From a bacterium (GTDB lineage Bacteria; UBA9089; JAHJRX01): a stretch of 13,745 nucleotides of DNA. Under the pieces are notes generated by a model, which was not told where the DNA came from, ran no database searches, and saw only the letters and a list, made by a program, of their open reading frames with translations. Below, one piece after another: positions 6,570 to 13,696 of this stretch; within the stretch, counting starts at the first letter, position 1; the number at the start of each line of letters is the position of its first letter. The stretch lies in the NCBI GenBank assembly GCA_030017825.1, contig JASEGW010000035.1, positions 1-13,745 of the forward strand. The letters run 5' to 3'. The translations under genes were made by a program, and so were the position numbers.

Positions 6570-7679
6570 ATGATGTATAAAACTTATGAAGCAGAAACTT
6601 TACAGAAAGCTTTACTTTTAATGGATATTGACTATGGAGGTAAAGCTAAAGTAATTAGTTATCGTACTATTAGAAAAGGTGGTTTTTTAGGGTTGTTTGG
6701 AAAAAAGGTGACAGAAGTAACTTGTATGGTACCCTCACTATCACCTCTTATAAGAAATTATTCTAATACTAAGGTTTCTCCAAGTATTCCTAAAAGCAAA
6801 GAAGAAGACAAGATTGAATTAATACAAAAGGAGATAGAGGGTATAAAAGAGTATATGGGAGGTATCTTAGAGGAGAAGAAACAAATAAGATATCCTGGCA
6901 AATCAGGGGGTTTATACAACAAACTAATTCAAAATGATATTGATAATGATTTGGCGGAAAGATTGGTAAATAGAGTAATATCAGAAGTACCTGCATTGCA
7001 AATTGACAATAGAGAATATTTAAAGAGTAGGCTGTCTTCCTATATTTCTACTCTTATTAAAGTAGAAGGTGCTATCCAATTAAATGGAACTGGTCCTAAA
7101 ATAGTAGCTTTAGTTGGAACTACAGGTGTGGGAAAAACAACTACCTTGGCTAAATTAGCAGCTAATTTTGCTTTTAATGAAAAAAAGAAGGTTTCCTTGA
7201 TTACTATTGATACTTATCGCATAGCTGCCGTAGAACAACTAAGAACTTTTACTGAGATTATCGGAGTTCCATTAAAAGTAGTTTTTGACCCTGTGGAGTT
7301 TAAGAAGGCTATAGATGAAAGTTTAGATAGTGATTTAATCTTAATAGATACTGCAGGTAGAAGTCAACGCAATGATATGCAAATGCAAGAGCTAAAGAAA
7401 TATTTTAATGGTTCTGGATATAATATAGAAAAATATCTACTGCTTGGAGCAACTACTAAATATAAGGATTTATTAAATATTGTAAGAAATTTTAAGAAAA
7501 TATCTTTTGATAAAATTATTTTGACCAAAATAGATGAAACCATGACTATGGGACCTATAATTAGTTTGCTAACTAAAATTCCGCAGGCTTTATCATATAT
7601 TACTACTGGTCAGAATGTTCCTGAGGATATAAAAGAAGCTGATGCTTATGAATTAGTAGAATCGATTCTTAATGACTAA
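6570..7679 (+). CDS. flhF: Flagellar SRP-type GTPase FlhF
   Basis: FlhF is a signal-recognition-particle-like GTPase that marks the site of flagellum assembly at the membrane. The 369-residue product has a short N-terminal B domain (about 1-60), a low-complexity charged linker (about 65-115) and the NG GTPase domain. GTPase motifs are intact: GTTGVGKT (183-190, P-loop), DTYRIAAVEQL (214-224), DTAGRSQ (260-266), TKIDE (319-323) and TTGQNVPEDI (345-354). The start is ATG 6570 or ATG 6573; both follow GAGGGTGA at 6556-6563. flhG starts 12 bases after the stop. No clear promoter is seen in the 212 bp before it; a TTGGCA box around 6522 has no convincing -10 partner. Confidence 0.96.
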   Translation: MMYKTYEAETLQKALLLMDIDYGGKAKVISYRTIRKGGFLGLFGKKVTEVTCMVPSLSPLIRNYSNTKVSPSIPKSKEEDKIELIQKEIEGIKEYMGGILEEKKQIRYPGKSGGLYNKLIQNDIDNDLAERLVNRVISEVPALQIDNREYLKSRLSSYISTLIKVEGAIQLNGTGPKIVALVGTTGVGKTTTLAKLAANFAFNEKKKVSLITIDTYRIAAVEQLRTFTEIIGVPLKVVFDPVEFKKAIDESLDSDLILIDTAGRSQRNDMQMQELKKYFNGSGYNIEKYLLLGATTKYKDLLNIVRNFKKISFDKIILTKIDETMTMGPIISLLTKIPQALSYITTGQNVPEDIKEADAYELVESILND

Positions 7680-7691
7680 AGGGAGTATTTT

Positions 7692-8558
7692 ATGTTAGAT
7701 CAAGCTGAAAAGCTGAGGAAAATAGCTAAGGAAAATAATAAAAATAATGGACTCACTAGAGTAATTACAGTTACTAGTGGAAAAGGAGGTGTTGGCAAGA
7801 CAAATTTATCAGTCAATTTAGCTATTTCATATGCTAAAATGGGAAAAAGAGTAGTTGTTTTTGATGCTGATTTAGGTCTTTCTAATGTAAATGTAGCTTT
7901 AGGGCTTATTCCTGGACCTAAGTATAATCTATATCATGTACTTAAAGGTCAGAAAAATATTTTAGATGTGGCAACTGATGCCCCAGGAGGAATTAAAATA
8001 ATATCTGGGGCAATAGGAATTGTTGAACTTTCTAATTTATCTGAGGAGCAGAGAAAGAATTTTGTGGAGGGCATAGGTAAACTTTCCGAAATTGCCGAAA
8101 TTATTATTATTGATACTGGGGCTGGACTTTCTGCAAATGTGTTAAGTTTTATTTTAGCTGCTGATGAAGTAGTGCTAATAACTACTCCAGAACCCACAGC
8201 TATTGCCGATGCTTATGGAATGATGAAAGCTATTTACAAAGAAGATGATGAAAAAAATGTAAAACTTGTAATAAATCGAGTTGACAGTATAATGGAAGGA
8301 AAGAAAATAGTAGATCATTTTACGAATATTGTAGGTCAATTTTTAAATATGAAAGTGGAAAGCCTTGGATATATTTTAGAAGATGCTATTGTGGGAAAAG
8401 CTATAAGACAAAGAAGACCTTTTGCTTTAAATTATCCTAACTCTAAAGCTACCAATTGTGTGCATCATATCAGAAATAAATTAGAAAATGTATCCGAAGA
8501 ACCCAAAGGAATTACCAATTTTATTAAGAGTTTTTTTAGGTATAGCGTGAATTTGTGA
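7692..8558 (+). CDS. flhG: MinD-like ATPase FlhG (FleN/YlxH), regulator of flagellar number
   Basis: FlhG is the ParA/MinD-family ATPase that activates the FlhF GTPase and limits how many flagella are built. The 288-residue product starts with the FlhF-activating helix DQAEKLR (3-9), which separates FlhG from true MinD. The deviant Walker A motif SGKGGVGKT lies at 29-37 with the signature lysine K31. The switch I motif DAD is at 58-60, and DTGAGL at 141-146 carries the Walker B aspartate. A basic, aromatic C-terminal segment (ITNFIKSFFRYSV) is suitable as the membrane-targeting helix. ATG 7692 has AAAGGGAG at 7678-7685. The gene ends the flagellar block; downstream lies a long palindrome and then the convergent rnpB gene. 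Confidence 0.95.
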   Translation: MLDQAEKLRKIAKENNKNNGLTRVITVTSGKGGVGKTNLSVNLAISYAKMGKRVVVFDADLGLSNVNVALGLIPGPKYNLYHVLKGQKNILDVATDAPGGIKIISGAIGIVELSNLSEEQRKNFVEGIGKLSEIAEIIIIDTGAGLSANVLSFILAADEVVLITTPEPTAIADAYGMMKAIYKEDDEKNVKLVINRVDSIMEGKKIVDHFTNIVGQFLNMKVESLGYILEDAIVGKAIRQRRPFALNYPNSKATNCVHHIRNKLENVSEEPKGITNFIKSFFRYSVNL

Positions 8559-8594
8559 GAATTTTAAAACATGAAACTAAAGATGCAAAACCAT

Positions 8595-8791
8595 GTAACT
8601 ATTCAGCATAAACCTAAGTTTAAAGATTAATATTTTTGAGCATTAATTGAAATTAGGAAAATATTTAATTTTTAAAGAAAAAGAAGAAATTAAAAATTAG
8701 ATATTTTTCGTTAAAATTTCAATTTAGCGAAGAAATATTAATCCTTAAACTTAAAATAAAGGAACATATTCTTATGTTGAACTCAGGTTAC
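8595..8791. repeat. 197-bp near-complete palindrome between flhG and rnpB
   Basis: Bounded by GTAACTATTCAGCATAA (8595-8611) and a degenerate inverted end terminating in GGTTAC at 8786-8791, it shares its ends with the MITE at 6415-6482. The two halves match through almost the whole length: AAGTTTAAAGATTAATATTT (8616-8635) against AAATATTAATCCTTAAACTT (8733-8752), and ATATTTAATTTTTAA (8661-8675) against TTAAAAATTAGATAT (8690-8704). Only a short A-rich loop is unpaired. It has no coding capacity and no flanking duplication that I can see. Lying where flhG and rnpB converge, it could act as a two-way transcription barrier. Confidence 0.75.
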
Positions 8792-8880
8792 TATGCCTTC
8801 TATTAGCCAAAAATTCGCATATAAAAATAATTTTCTTTAAACGGATTAAAATCATGCTTTTGTTTTCTGGCTTCTACCTT

Positions 8881-9303
8881 CTGACAGGCAAGTGAACCAT
8901 AAGCCGAATTCTGTATTTGGTAATCATCTATCTAGAACATACGTTACCATATGTCTCTAGCAGTCTACCCGGGAACATAGCAAGCGACTATATAGTTCCT
9001 CTATTTGACTTTGCTCCAGGCGGGGTTTACCATGCCAGAAAGATCGCCCTTTCTGCGGTGTGCTCTTACCACCCCTTTTCACCCTTACCCTTAGCAGGAA
9101 GTAGATAGTAGATAGAGGTAATGAATAATTACTATCTTGACATAACTATCTATTATTTACTTCCTGCCAGCTGGCGGTATATTTTCTGTGGCACTTTCCT
9201 TAGGATCGCTCCCACTGGATGTTATCCAGCACCCTGCTTTTTGGAGTTCGGACTTTCCTCCTTAGGAAAACTAAGGCGATTACCTAATCCACTTGCCTGT
9301 CAG
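8881..9303 (-). ncRNA. rnpB: RNase P RNA, bacterial type A
   Basis: This is the catalytic RNA that matures tRNA 5' ends. On the minus strand it opens with CTGACAGGCAAGT and closes with ACTTGCCTGTCAG, a perfect 13-bp P1 helix. The universal 5' block GAGGAAAGTCCGAACTCC (9243-9260) and 3' block ACAGAATTCGGCTTAT (8899-8914), which form P4, are intact. The type A blocks AAGGAAAGTGCCACAG and AGAAAATATACCGCC (about 9174-9202) and GGTAAGGGTGAAAAGGGG followed by TGGTAAGAGCACACCGC (9055-9089) are clear. The L15 loop GGCATGGTAAACCCCGCC (9019-9036) carries the GGU that binds the tRNA CCA end. P12 is greatly enlarged. It is convergent with flhG and lies downstream of, and on the same strand as, the sugar-nucleotide genes. 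Confidence 0.97.
9094..9167 (-). repeat. Heptad-repeat expansion in helix P12 of RNase P RNA
   Basis: Between the conserved blocks of P11 and P14, where P12 lies, a 74-base insert forms a long stem. Plus-strand 9094-9115 contains GTAGATAGTAGATAG, two tandem GTAGATA heptads. It pairs with 9146-9167 (20 of 22 positions) around a 30-base loop that itself holds another ACTATCTT word. P12 is the most variable helix of type A RNase P RNA, so activity need not be lost. The repeat word is shared with intergenic hairpins at 2031-2061 and 6366-6400. Confidence 0.75.
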
Positions 9304-9330
9304 AAGGTAGAGATCAGAAATCAGAGCACC

Positions 9331-9345
9331 TATAATAATATAATT
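9331..9345 (-). promoter_or_regulatory. Possible -10 region for rnpB
   Basis: On the minus strand the run TTATATTATTATA (within 9331-9345) gives several overlapping -10-like hexamers. Initiation would fall around 9322-9325, some 20 bases before the P1 helix. No convincing -35 box stands at the right distance. The region is generally AT-rich, so the call is tentative. Confidence 0.3.
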
Positions 9346-9477
9346 TCTAAAGGTCTAATATTTGTCATCTGTTATCCTAATATCTAAACCATTTATTGTA
9401 TCGAACGCTTCTCACTCAGCACACTAAAATTTGATTGGGATTTGTAATTTGATTTTTATTTAAATATATGGGAAAAA

Positions 9478-10404
9478 CTATATTCTTTTCCTATACCAGT
9501 CAATAGTAGCTTTTAATCCTTCTTCTATGGAAATTTTTGGTTCCCAATTTAGGAGAGTTTTAGCCTTGGTAATATCAGGACGACGTTTTTTAGGATCATC
9601 AGTTGGCAAAGGTCGATATATGATTTTGCTAGGACTATTGGTAAGCTTCATAATTAAATTAGCAAATTCCATAACAGTCATTTCAAGAGGATTTCCAATA
9701 TTTACTGGTGTATGAATATCAGATGTAATAAGCTTGTAAATACCTTTAATTAGATCTGAAACATAACAAAAACTTCTAGTTTGAGAACCATCTCCAAACA
9801 CAGTTAAATCTTCTCCTCTTAAAGCTTGGTATATAAAAGTAGGCACAACCCTTCCATCATTTAATCGCATACGAGGACCAAAGGTATTAAATATTCTTAC
9901 AATATGAGTATTTACCCCATGTTCTTTAAAGTAGGCAATGGTCATAGATTCGGCAAACCTCTTAGCTTCATCATATACTCCTCGAGGACCTACGGGATTG
10001 ACATTTCCCCAATAACTTTCATTTTGAGGAGAAACTAAGGGGTCTCCATATATCTCAGAAGTAGAAGCTAAAATATAAGCAGCTCTTTTAGCTTCTGCTA
10101 GACCTAAAGTTTTGTGAGTACCCAATCCTCCAACTTTTAAAGTTTGTATGGGAAGTCTTAAATAATCTATGGGACTAGCTGGGCTAGCAAAATGAAAGAT
10201 GAAATCAACATCTCCTGCTATATCTATATATTCTGTTACATTGTGTTTGATGAAAATAAATTTTTCATCATTAATGTGAGAAATATTATCTAAAGTCCCT
10301 GTTATTAAATTATCCATACAGATAACTTTATGTCCTAAAGAAAGTAGATAATCACATAAGTGAGAGCCTAAAAAACCTGCTCCTCCTGTAACTAAAGCTC
10401 TCAT
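9478..10404 (-). CDS. uxs: UDP-glucuronate decarboxylase (UDP-xylose synthase)
   Basis: An extended short-chain dehydrogenase that oxidises, decarboxylates and re-reduces UDP-glucuronate to give UDP-xylose. The 308-residue product has the NAD-binding motif TGGAGFLGSHL (6-16), the T-S-E triad of this subfamily at 115-117, and the catalytic pair YDEAK (Y144, K148). RIFNTFGPRMR (170-180), GDGSQTRSFCYVSDL (204-218) and the KRRPDI block (273-278) are the pattern of UDP-xylose synthases rather than of dTDP-glucose 4,6-dehydratase. Its substrate would be made by the dehydrogenase encoded at 12283-13584. ATG 10404 overlaps the stop of the phosphorylase gene by four bases and has a perfect AAGGAGGT ribosome binding site. 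A related decarboxylase-like or epimerase specificity cannot be fully excluded. Confidence 0.9.
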   Translation of the reverse strand: MRALVTGGAGFLGSHLCDYLLSLGHKVICMDNLITGTLDNISHINDEKFIFIKHNVTEYIDIAGDVDFIFHFASPASPIDYLRLPIQTLKVGGLGTHKTLGLAEAKRAAYILASTSEIYGDPLVSPQNESYWGNVNPVGPRGVYDEAKRFAESMTIAYFKEHGVNTHIVRIFNTFGPRMRLNDGRVVPTFIYQALRGEDLTVFGDGSQTRSFCYVSDLIKGIYKLITSDIHTPVNIGNPLEMTVMEFANLIMKLTNSPSKIIYRPLPTDDPKKRRPDITKAKTLLNWEPKISIEEGLKATIDWYRKRI

Positions 10405-11117
10405 TCTAACCTCCTTGAATCTAAAATTTCTATTGCCCTTAAGGCCACTTCTATTTCATCGCTAATAGCTTTTTTAGTAATTTCATTATCTAATACTTGT
10501 TCATGTTGCATTAAATTACCCGTAGCTGCTAAAATGGCTGCAGCTTTAATTTTTCTTAAGTAAGAGATGGTAAATATACCTGCGCATTCCATTTCAAAAC
10601 CAAGTATGTTTTTAGAAGACCAATACTTGGCGTGTTTTATTTCACTATAAAATGAATCTGAAGTTGCAATTAATCCTAAAAAATAATTTTTGTGAAGCTC
10701 ATTGGCAGACTGAACCAAAGCTTTTAAAACGTAAAAATCAGGAGTTGGGGAAAAGCATTTTAGGTCATATTGATTGATGATACCTACTAAAGGAATAGCT
10801 CCTGTAGGAATTATTAAACATCCAGCAGGGATTTCTTTTTGGATAGCTCCACAGGTTCCAATACGAATTAAAGTTTTAGCTCCTAATTCTATCAATTCTT
10901 CAACAACGATAGCTGCTGAAGGGCACCCCATGCCAGTAGTTACCACAGACACAGTTATACTTTTATACTTTCCGGTGTAGGAATTGAGTCCTCGGTAGTC
11001 AGAAACTAATTTTGCTTTTTCTAAAAAATTATCTGCTATAAACTTTGCCCTTTTAGGATCACCAGGAAGAAGAACATAACTTGCTATATCTTTTGAAGTA
11101 CATTTTAAATGGATCAT
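10401..11117 (-). CDS. Nucleoside phosphorylase of the PNP/UDP family (NP-I)
   Basis: NP-I enzymes cleave nucleosides with phosphate, releasing the base and (deoxy)ribose-1-phosphate. The 238-residue product has the hexameric-type pattern: phosphate-loop LLPGDPKRA (16-24), TTGMGCPSA (60-68), RIGTCGAI (85-92, with phosphate-binding R85) and the ribose-binding GFEMECAG (173-180). At the position where purine nucleoside phosphorylases carry SD(H/N) with the catalytic Asp, this protein reads ATGN (198-201). It is therefore closer to uridine-phosphorylase-like members or is an atypical one; substrate is left open. No good Shine-Dalgarno sequence precedes ATG 11117. It overlaps the uxs start by four bases, so both are co-translated, an unusual partner for a sugar-nucleotide gene. 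Confidence 0.82.
   Translation of the reverse strand: MIHLKCTSKDIASYVLLPGDPKRAKFIADNFLEKAKLVSDYRGLNSYTGKYKSITVSVVTTGMGCPSAAIVVEELIELGAKTLIRIGTCGAIQKEIPAGCLIIPTGAIPLVGIINQYDLKCFSPTPDFYVLKALVQSANELHKNYFLGLIATSDSFYSEIKHAKYWSSKNILGFEMECAGIFTISYLRKIKAAAILAATGNLMQHEQVLDNEITKKAISDEIEVALRAIEILDSRRLE
10409..10416 (-). promoter_or_regulatory. Perfect consensus ribosome binding site of the UDP-glucuronate decarboxylase gene
   Basis: On the minus strand AAGGAGGT, fully complementary to the usual 16S anti-Shine-Dalgarno, stands four bases before ATG 10404, inside the last codons of the phosphorylase gene. It shows independent, strong initiation despite the four-base overlap. Confidence 0.75.
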
Positions 11118-11221
11118 AGTAAAAACTATTAGGAGTCAGTAGTTATAATCTAAAAGCCAAGAGATAAATAGAGGAAACCCCATCCAAAACAAGCCAAAAC
11201 CAAATGGGCGACTTAATCTAA

Positions 11222-12286
11222 TTATAGAATTCCTACATTACTATAATCTCCCAACATGAATCTATAAGCTTTTGGTTTTGCAAGAGACTTAACTACTGTC
11301 ACGTTTTTTCCTATTAGGCTATCTTCAATACGAAAACTTATATCTGATATGATACAGTTCTCTAATACTATAGAATGTTCTATTTCACTATTTATAATTT
11401 TTGTTCCAAAATAAATAGAAGTATAAGGGCCAATATAAGAGTTTATTACTTGAGTATCTCTACCTATTATAGAAGGACCTCTTATAGTGCTGTTTTTAAT
11501 AATAGTTCCTTCTTCAATAACTACTTTTCCAATGATTTTAGAGTCGTTATCTACAAAACCATTAATTTGCTGTTCTCGGGTATCTAAAATTAATCGATTA
11601 GCATCGAGCATATCTTCGAGCCTACCAGTATCTTTCCACCAGCCAGTAATAATATAAGGGTTTACAGTATAATCTTGTTCTAATAAGTATTGAATAGCGT
11701 CAGTAATTTCCAGCTCATTTCTCCGAGAAGGAGAAATTTTATTAACTGCTTCAAAGATATTTTTGTCAAATAAATAAACTCCTACTAAAGCTAAATTGCT
11801 TTTAGGATCTTTTGGTTTTTCTATAAGCCTTAATATTTTTCCATTATTAAGCTCGGCTACTCCAAATTGTTGAGGATTTTCTACTTCAGTAAGTAAAATT
11901 AAAGCATTAGGTTGATCGCTTTTAAACCTTTCTACAAAAGTTTTAATTCCTCCTTTTATAATATTATCTCCTAAAAACATTACAAAAGGCTCTTCCCGGA
12001 TAAAATCTTGGGAAATTTTAACAGCATGAGCTAGTCCTAAAGGAGCATCTTGTTCAATATAAGTTACTTTAATACCCCATTTACTTCCGTCGCTCACTGC
12101 ATCCTTTATTTCTTCTTTTGTTTCCCCTACAATAATTCCAATATCAGTAATTCCTGCATCTCGAATAAATTCTATTCCATAAAATAATATAGGTTTGTTA
12201 GCAATAGGAATTAACTGTTTAGCACTGGTATGAGTAATGGGACGAAGTCTAGTGCCAGCACCACCGCTTAGAATTAAGGCTTTCAT
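11222..12286 (-). CDS. Sugar-1-phosphate nucleotidyltransferase, long RmlA type
   Basis: Makes a nucleotide sugar from glucose-1-phosphate and a nucleoside triphosphate. The 354-residue product has the N-terminal nucleotidyltransferase fold with the signature GGAGTRLRP (8-16), K23, metal-binding GDN (106-108), EITD (193-196) and WWKDTG (216-221). A left-handed beta-helix of hexapeptide repeats (about 245-335) and the C-terminal GDYSNVGI are those of the long RmlA group, usually annotated as dTTP:glucose-1-phosphate thymidylyltransferase. Here it lies between UDP-sugar genes, and no rmlB, rmlC or rmlD is present, so UTP as the substrate is a fair alternative. ATG 12286 overlaps the dehydrogenase stop by four bases (ATGA), with AGAGGA upstream. 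Motifs are intact. Confidence 0.9.
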   Translation of the reverse strand: MKALILSGGAGTRLRPITHTSAKQLIPIANKPILFYGIEFIRDAGITDIGIIVGETKEEIKDAVSDGSKWGIKVTYIEQDAPLGLAHAVKISQDFIREEPFVMFLGDNIIKGGIKTFVERFKSDQPNALILLTEVENPQQFGVAELNNGKILRLIEKPKDPKSNLALVGVYLFDKNIFEAVNKISPSRRNELEITDAIQYLLEQDYTVNPYIITGWWKDTGRLEDMLDANRLILDTREQQINGFVDNDSKIIGKVVIEEGTIIKNSTIRGPSIIGRDTQVINSYIGPYTSIYFGTKIINSEIEHSIVLENCIISDISFRIEDSLIGKNVTVVKSLAKPKAYRFMLGDYSNVGIL

Positions 12287-13584
12287 GCTTTTCCTCTTCC
12301 TATAGTATAGTATTTAAATCCTAAATCTTTCATTTTACTTGGTACATAAATATTTCTTCCATCAATAATAATAGGAGATTTTAATAATTCTTTGATTTTT
12401 AGCAAGTCTAGTTGCTTAAATTCATTCCAATCAGTTAAAATAATTAAAGCTTCGCTACCTTCAGCTACTTGATAAGAAGAAGTAGCAAAATTTATACCAG
12501 TGATATATTTTTTAGCCTCTTTTATGGCTACAGGATCAAAAGCAGTTACAAGAGCTCCATTTTTTACTAATTCATTAATTATGTCTATAGAAGGAGCATC
12601 ACGCATATCATCAGTATTAGATTTAAAAGAAAGGCCTAAAATACCAAGCTTTTTTCCCTCAACATTACCTAAGATACGAATAATTTTTTTAATGAAATGA
12701 GTTCGTTGTAAATAATTAGTTTCAAGTGTAGATTTTAAAACTTTAAAGTCATAGTCAATTTCCTGAGCAGTTTTTATTAAAGCTTGACAATCTTTAGGGA
12801 AACAAGAACCACCAAAACCTATGCCGGCATGCAAAAATCCGTGAGCAATTCTTTTGTCTAAACCCATACCTCCAGCTACTAAACCTACATCTGCCCCAAC
12901 TAATTCGCAAATATTGGCGATCTCATTAATAAAAGAGATCTTGGTGGCCAAGAAAGAATTAGAGGCATATTTAACCATTTCTGCACTTCTTACGTCCATT
13001 ACCAAGACAGTTGTTTCTAAAGGATTATACAGATCCACAATTAATTGAGAAGCTTTATTATTAGAAGAGCCAATAATGATACGATCAGGTTGCATAAAGT
13101 CTTGGATAGCGCAACCTTCTCTTAGAAATTCTGGATTTGAAATAACATCAAAATCTATCTTTTCGCCTTTTTGATTGTTAGAAATAATATTAGCTACTAA
13201 ATCGCCTGAGCCTACAGGGACAGTGCTTTTGTTAACAATTATTTTATAATTATTTATATGTTTTCCTATTTCTGTTGCTACTGCTCTAACTGCATTAAGG
13301 TCAGCTTGGCCATCTTCTGCTTGTGGTGTTCCTACAGCAATAAAGATAATTTCAGCATTTGTAATAGCTGAAGCTGAGTCTGTTGTGAATAAGAGACGCT
13401 TTTTATTATAATTTCTTCTAATTATTTCTTCTAATCCTGGTTCGTAAATGGGTAAAATTATATTTTTAAGGTTATCTATTTTTTCTTTGACGACATCCAC
13501 CAAAATTACATCATTTCCTAAATCAGAAAGGCATGCTCCAGTAACTAACCCTACATAACCTGCACCAAATACTGTTATTTTCAT
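12283..13584 (-). CDS. ugd: UDP-glucose 6-dehydrogenase
   Basis: Oxidises UDP-glucose twice with NAD+ to UDP-glucuronate, the entry to acidic and pentose sugars of capsules, lipopolysaccharide or other surface glycans. The 433-residue product has the complete three-part layout. The N-terminal NAD domain carries FGAGYVGL (6-13). The central helix has the substrate-binding MVKYASN (K205, N209). The catalytic block GIGFGGSCFPKD (254-265) contains the nucleophile C261. The C-terminal UDP-binding domain carries LSFKSNTDDMRDAPS (318-332). NPEFLREG (150-157) provides the catalytic glutamate. ATG 13584 has AAAGGAGC a few bases upstream. It is the first gene of the minus-strand cluster and has a recognisable promoter. 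Confidence 0.97.
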   Translation of the reverse strand: MKITVFGAGYVGLVTGACLSDLGNDVILVDVVKEKIDNLKNIILPIYEPGLEEIIRRNYNKKRLLFTTDSASAITNAEIIFIAVGTPQAEDGQADLNAVRAVATEIGKHINNYKIIVNKSTVPVGSGDLVANIISNNQKGEKIDFDVISNPEFLREGCAIQDFMQPDRIIIGSSNNKASQLIVDLYNPLETTVLVMDVRSAEMVKYASNSFLATKISFINEIANICELVGADVGLVAGGMGLDKRIAHGFLHAGIGFGGSCFPKDCQALIKTAQEIDYDFKVLKSTLETNYLQRTHFIKKIIRILGNVEGKKLGILGLSFKSNTDDMRDAPSIDIINELVKNGALVTAFDPVAIKEAKKYITGINFATSSYQVAEGSEALIILTDWNEFKQLDLLKIKELLKSPIIIDGRNIYVPSKMKDLGFKYYTIGRGKA

Positions 13585-13621
13585 AATAAGCTCCTTTCAT
13601 GAATAAAATCAATTTTTTATA

Positions 13622-13650
13622 AATATACCATAATAAGGTGCAATAGACAA
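13622..13650 (-). promoter_or_regulatory. Sigma-70-type promoter of the sugar-nucleotide cluster
   Basis: On the minus strand TTGTCT (13645-13650) and TATATT (13622-13627) are separated by exactly 17 bases, matching the consensus at four and five of six positions. Initiation would be about 30 bases before the dehydrogenase start codon. The MITE copy at 13697 onward lies 46 bases upstream of the -35 box. Confidence 0.6.
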
Positions 13651-13696
13651 GTAAAATTGTAAAAAAACAGAGTAAAAGCCTTATCAAAAACTTTTG

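Noticed and set aside
6790..6996. Minus-strand open frame inside flhF, and similar frames inside fliO, flhG, uxs, ugd and rmlA-like genes
   Set aside because: They are antisense or out-of-frame shadows of well-supported genes, with no ribosome binding site or family motif.
8917..9387. Two open frames on the plus strand (8917-9108 and 9121-9387)
   Set aside because: They lie on the opposite strand of rnpB, and their apparent proteins are translations of conserved RNase P RNA blocks. No ribosome binding site or protein-like composition supports them.
9478..10404. Assignment of the decarboxylase as dTDP-glucose 4,6-dehydratase (RmlB), which would fit an RmlA neighbour
   Set aside because: The T-S-E triad with YDEAK, the KRRPDI block and the length of 308 residues follow UDP-xylose synthase. 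RmlB proteins usually have a T-D-E triad and are about 340-360 residues long.
11118..11221. Possible terminator or regulatory site between the nucleotidyltransferase and phosphorylase genes
   Set aside because: Only a five-base pairing (CCCAT/ATGGG) is visible and it has no T-run; nothing convincing in this 104-base gap.
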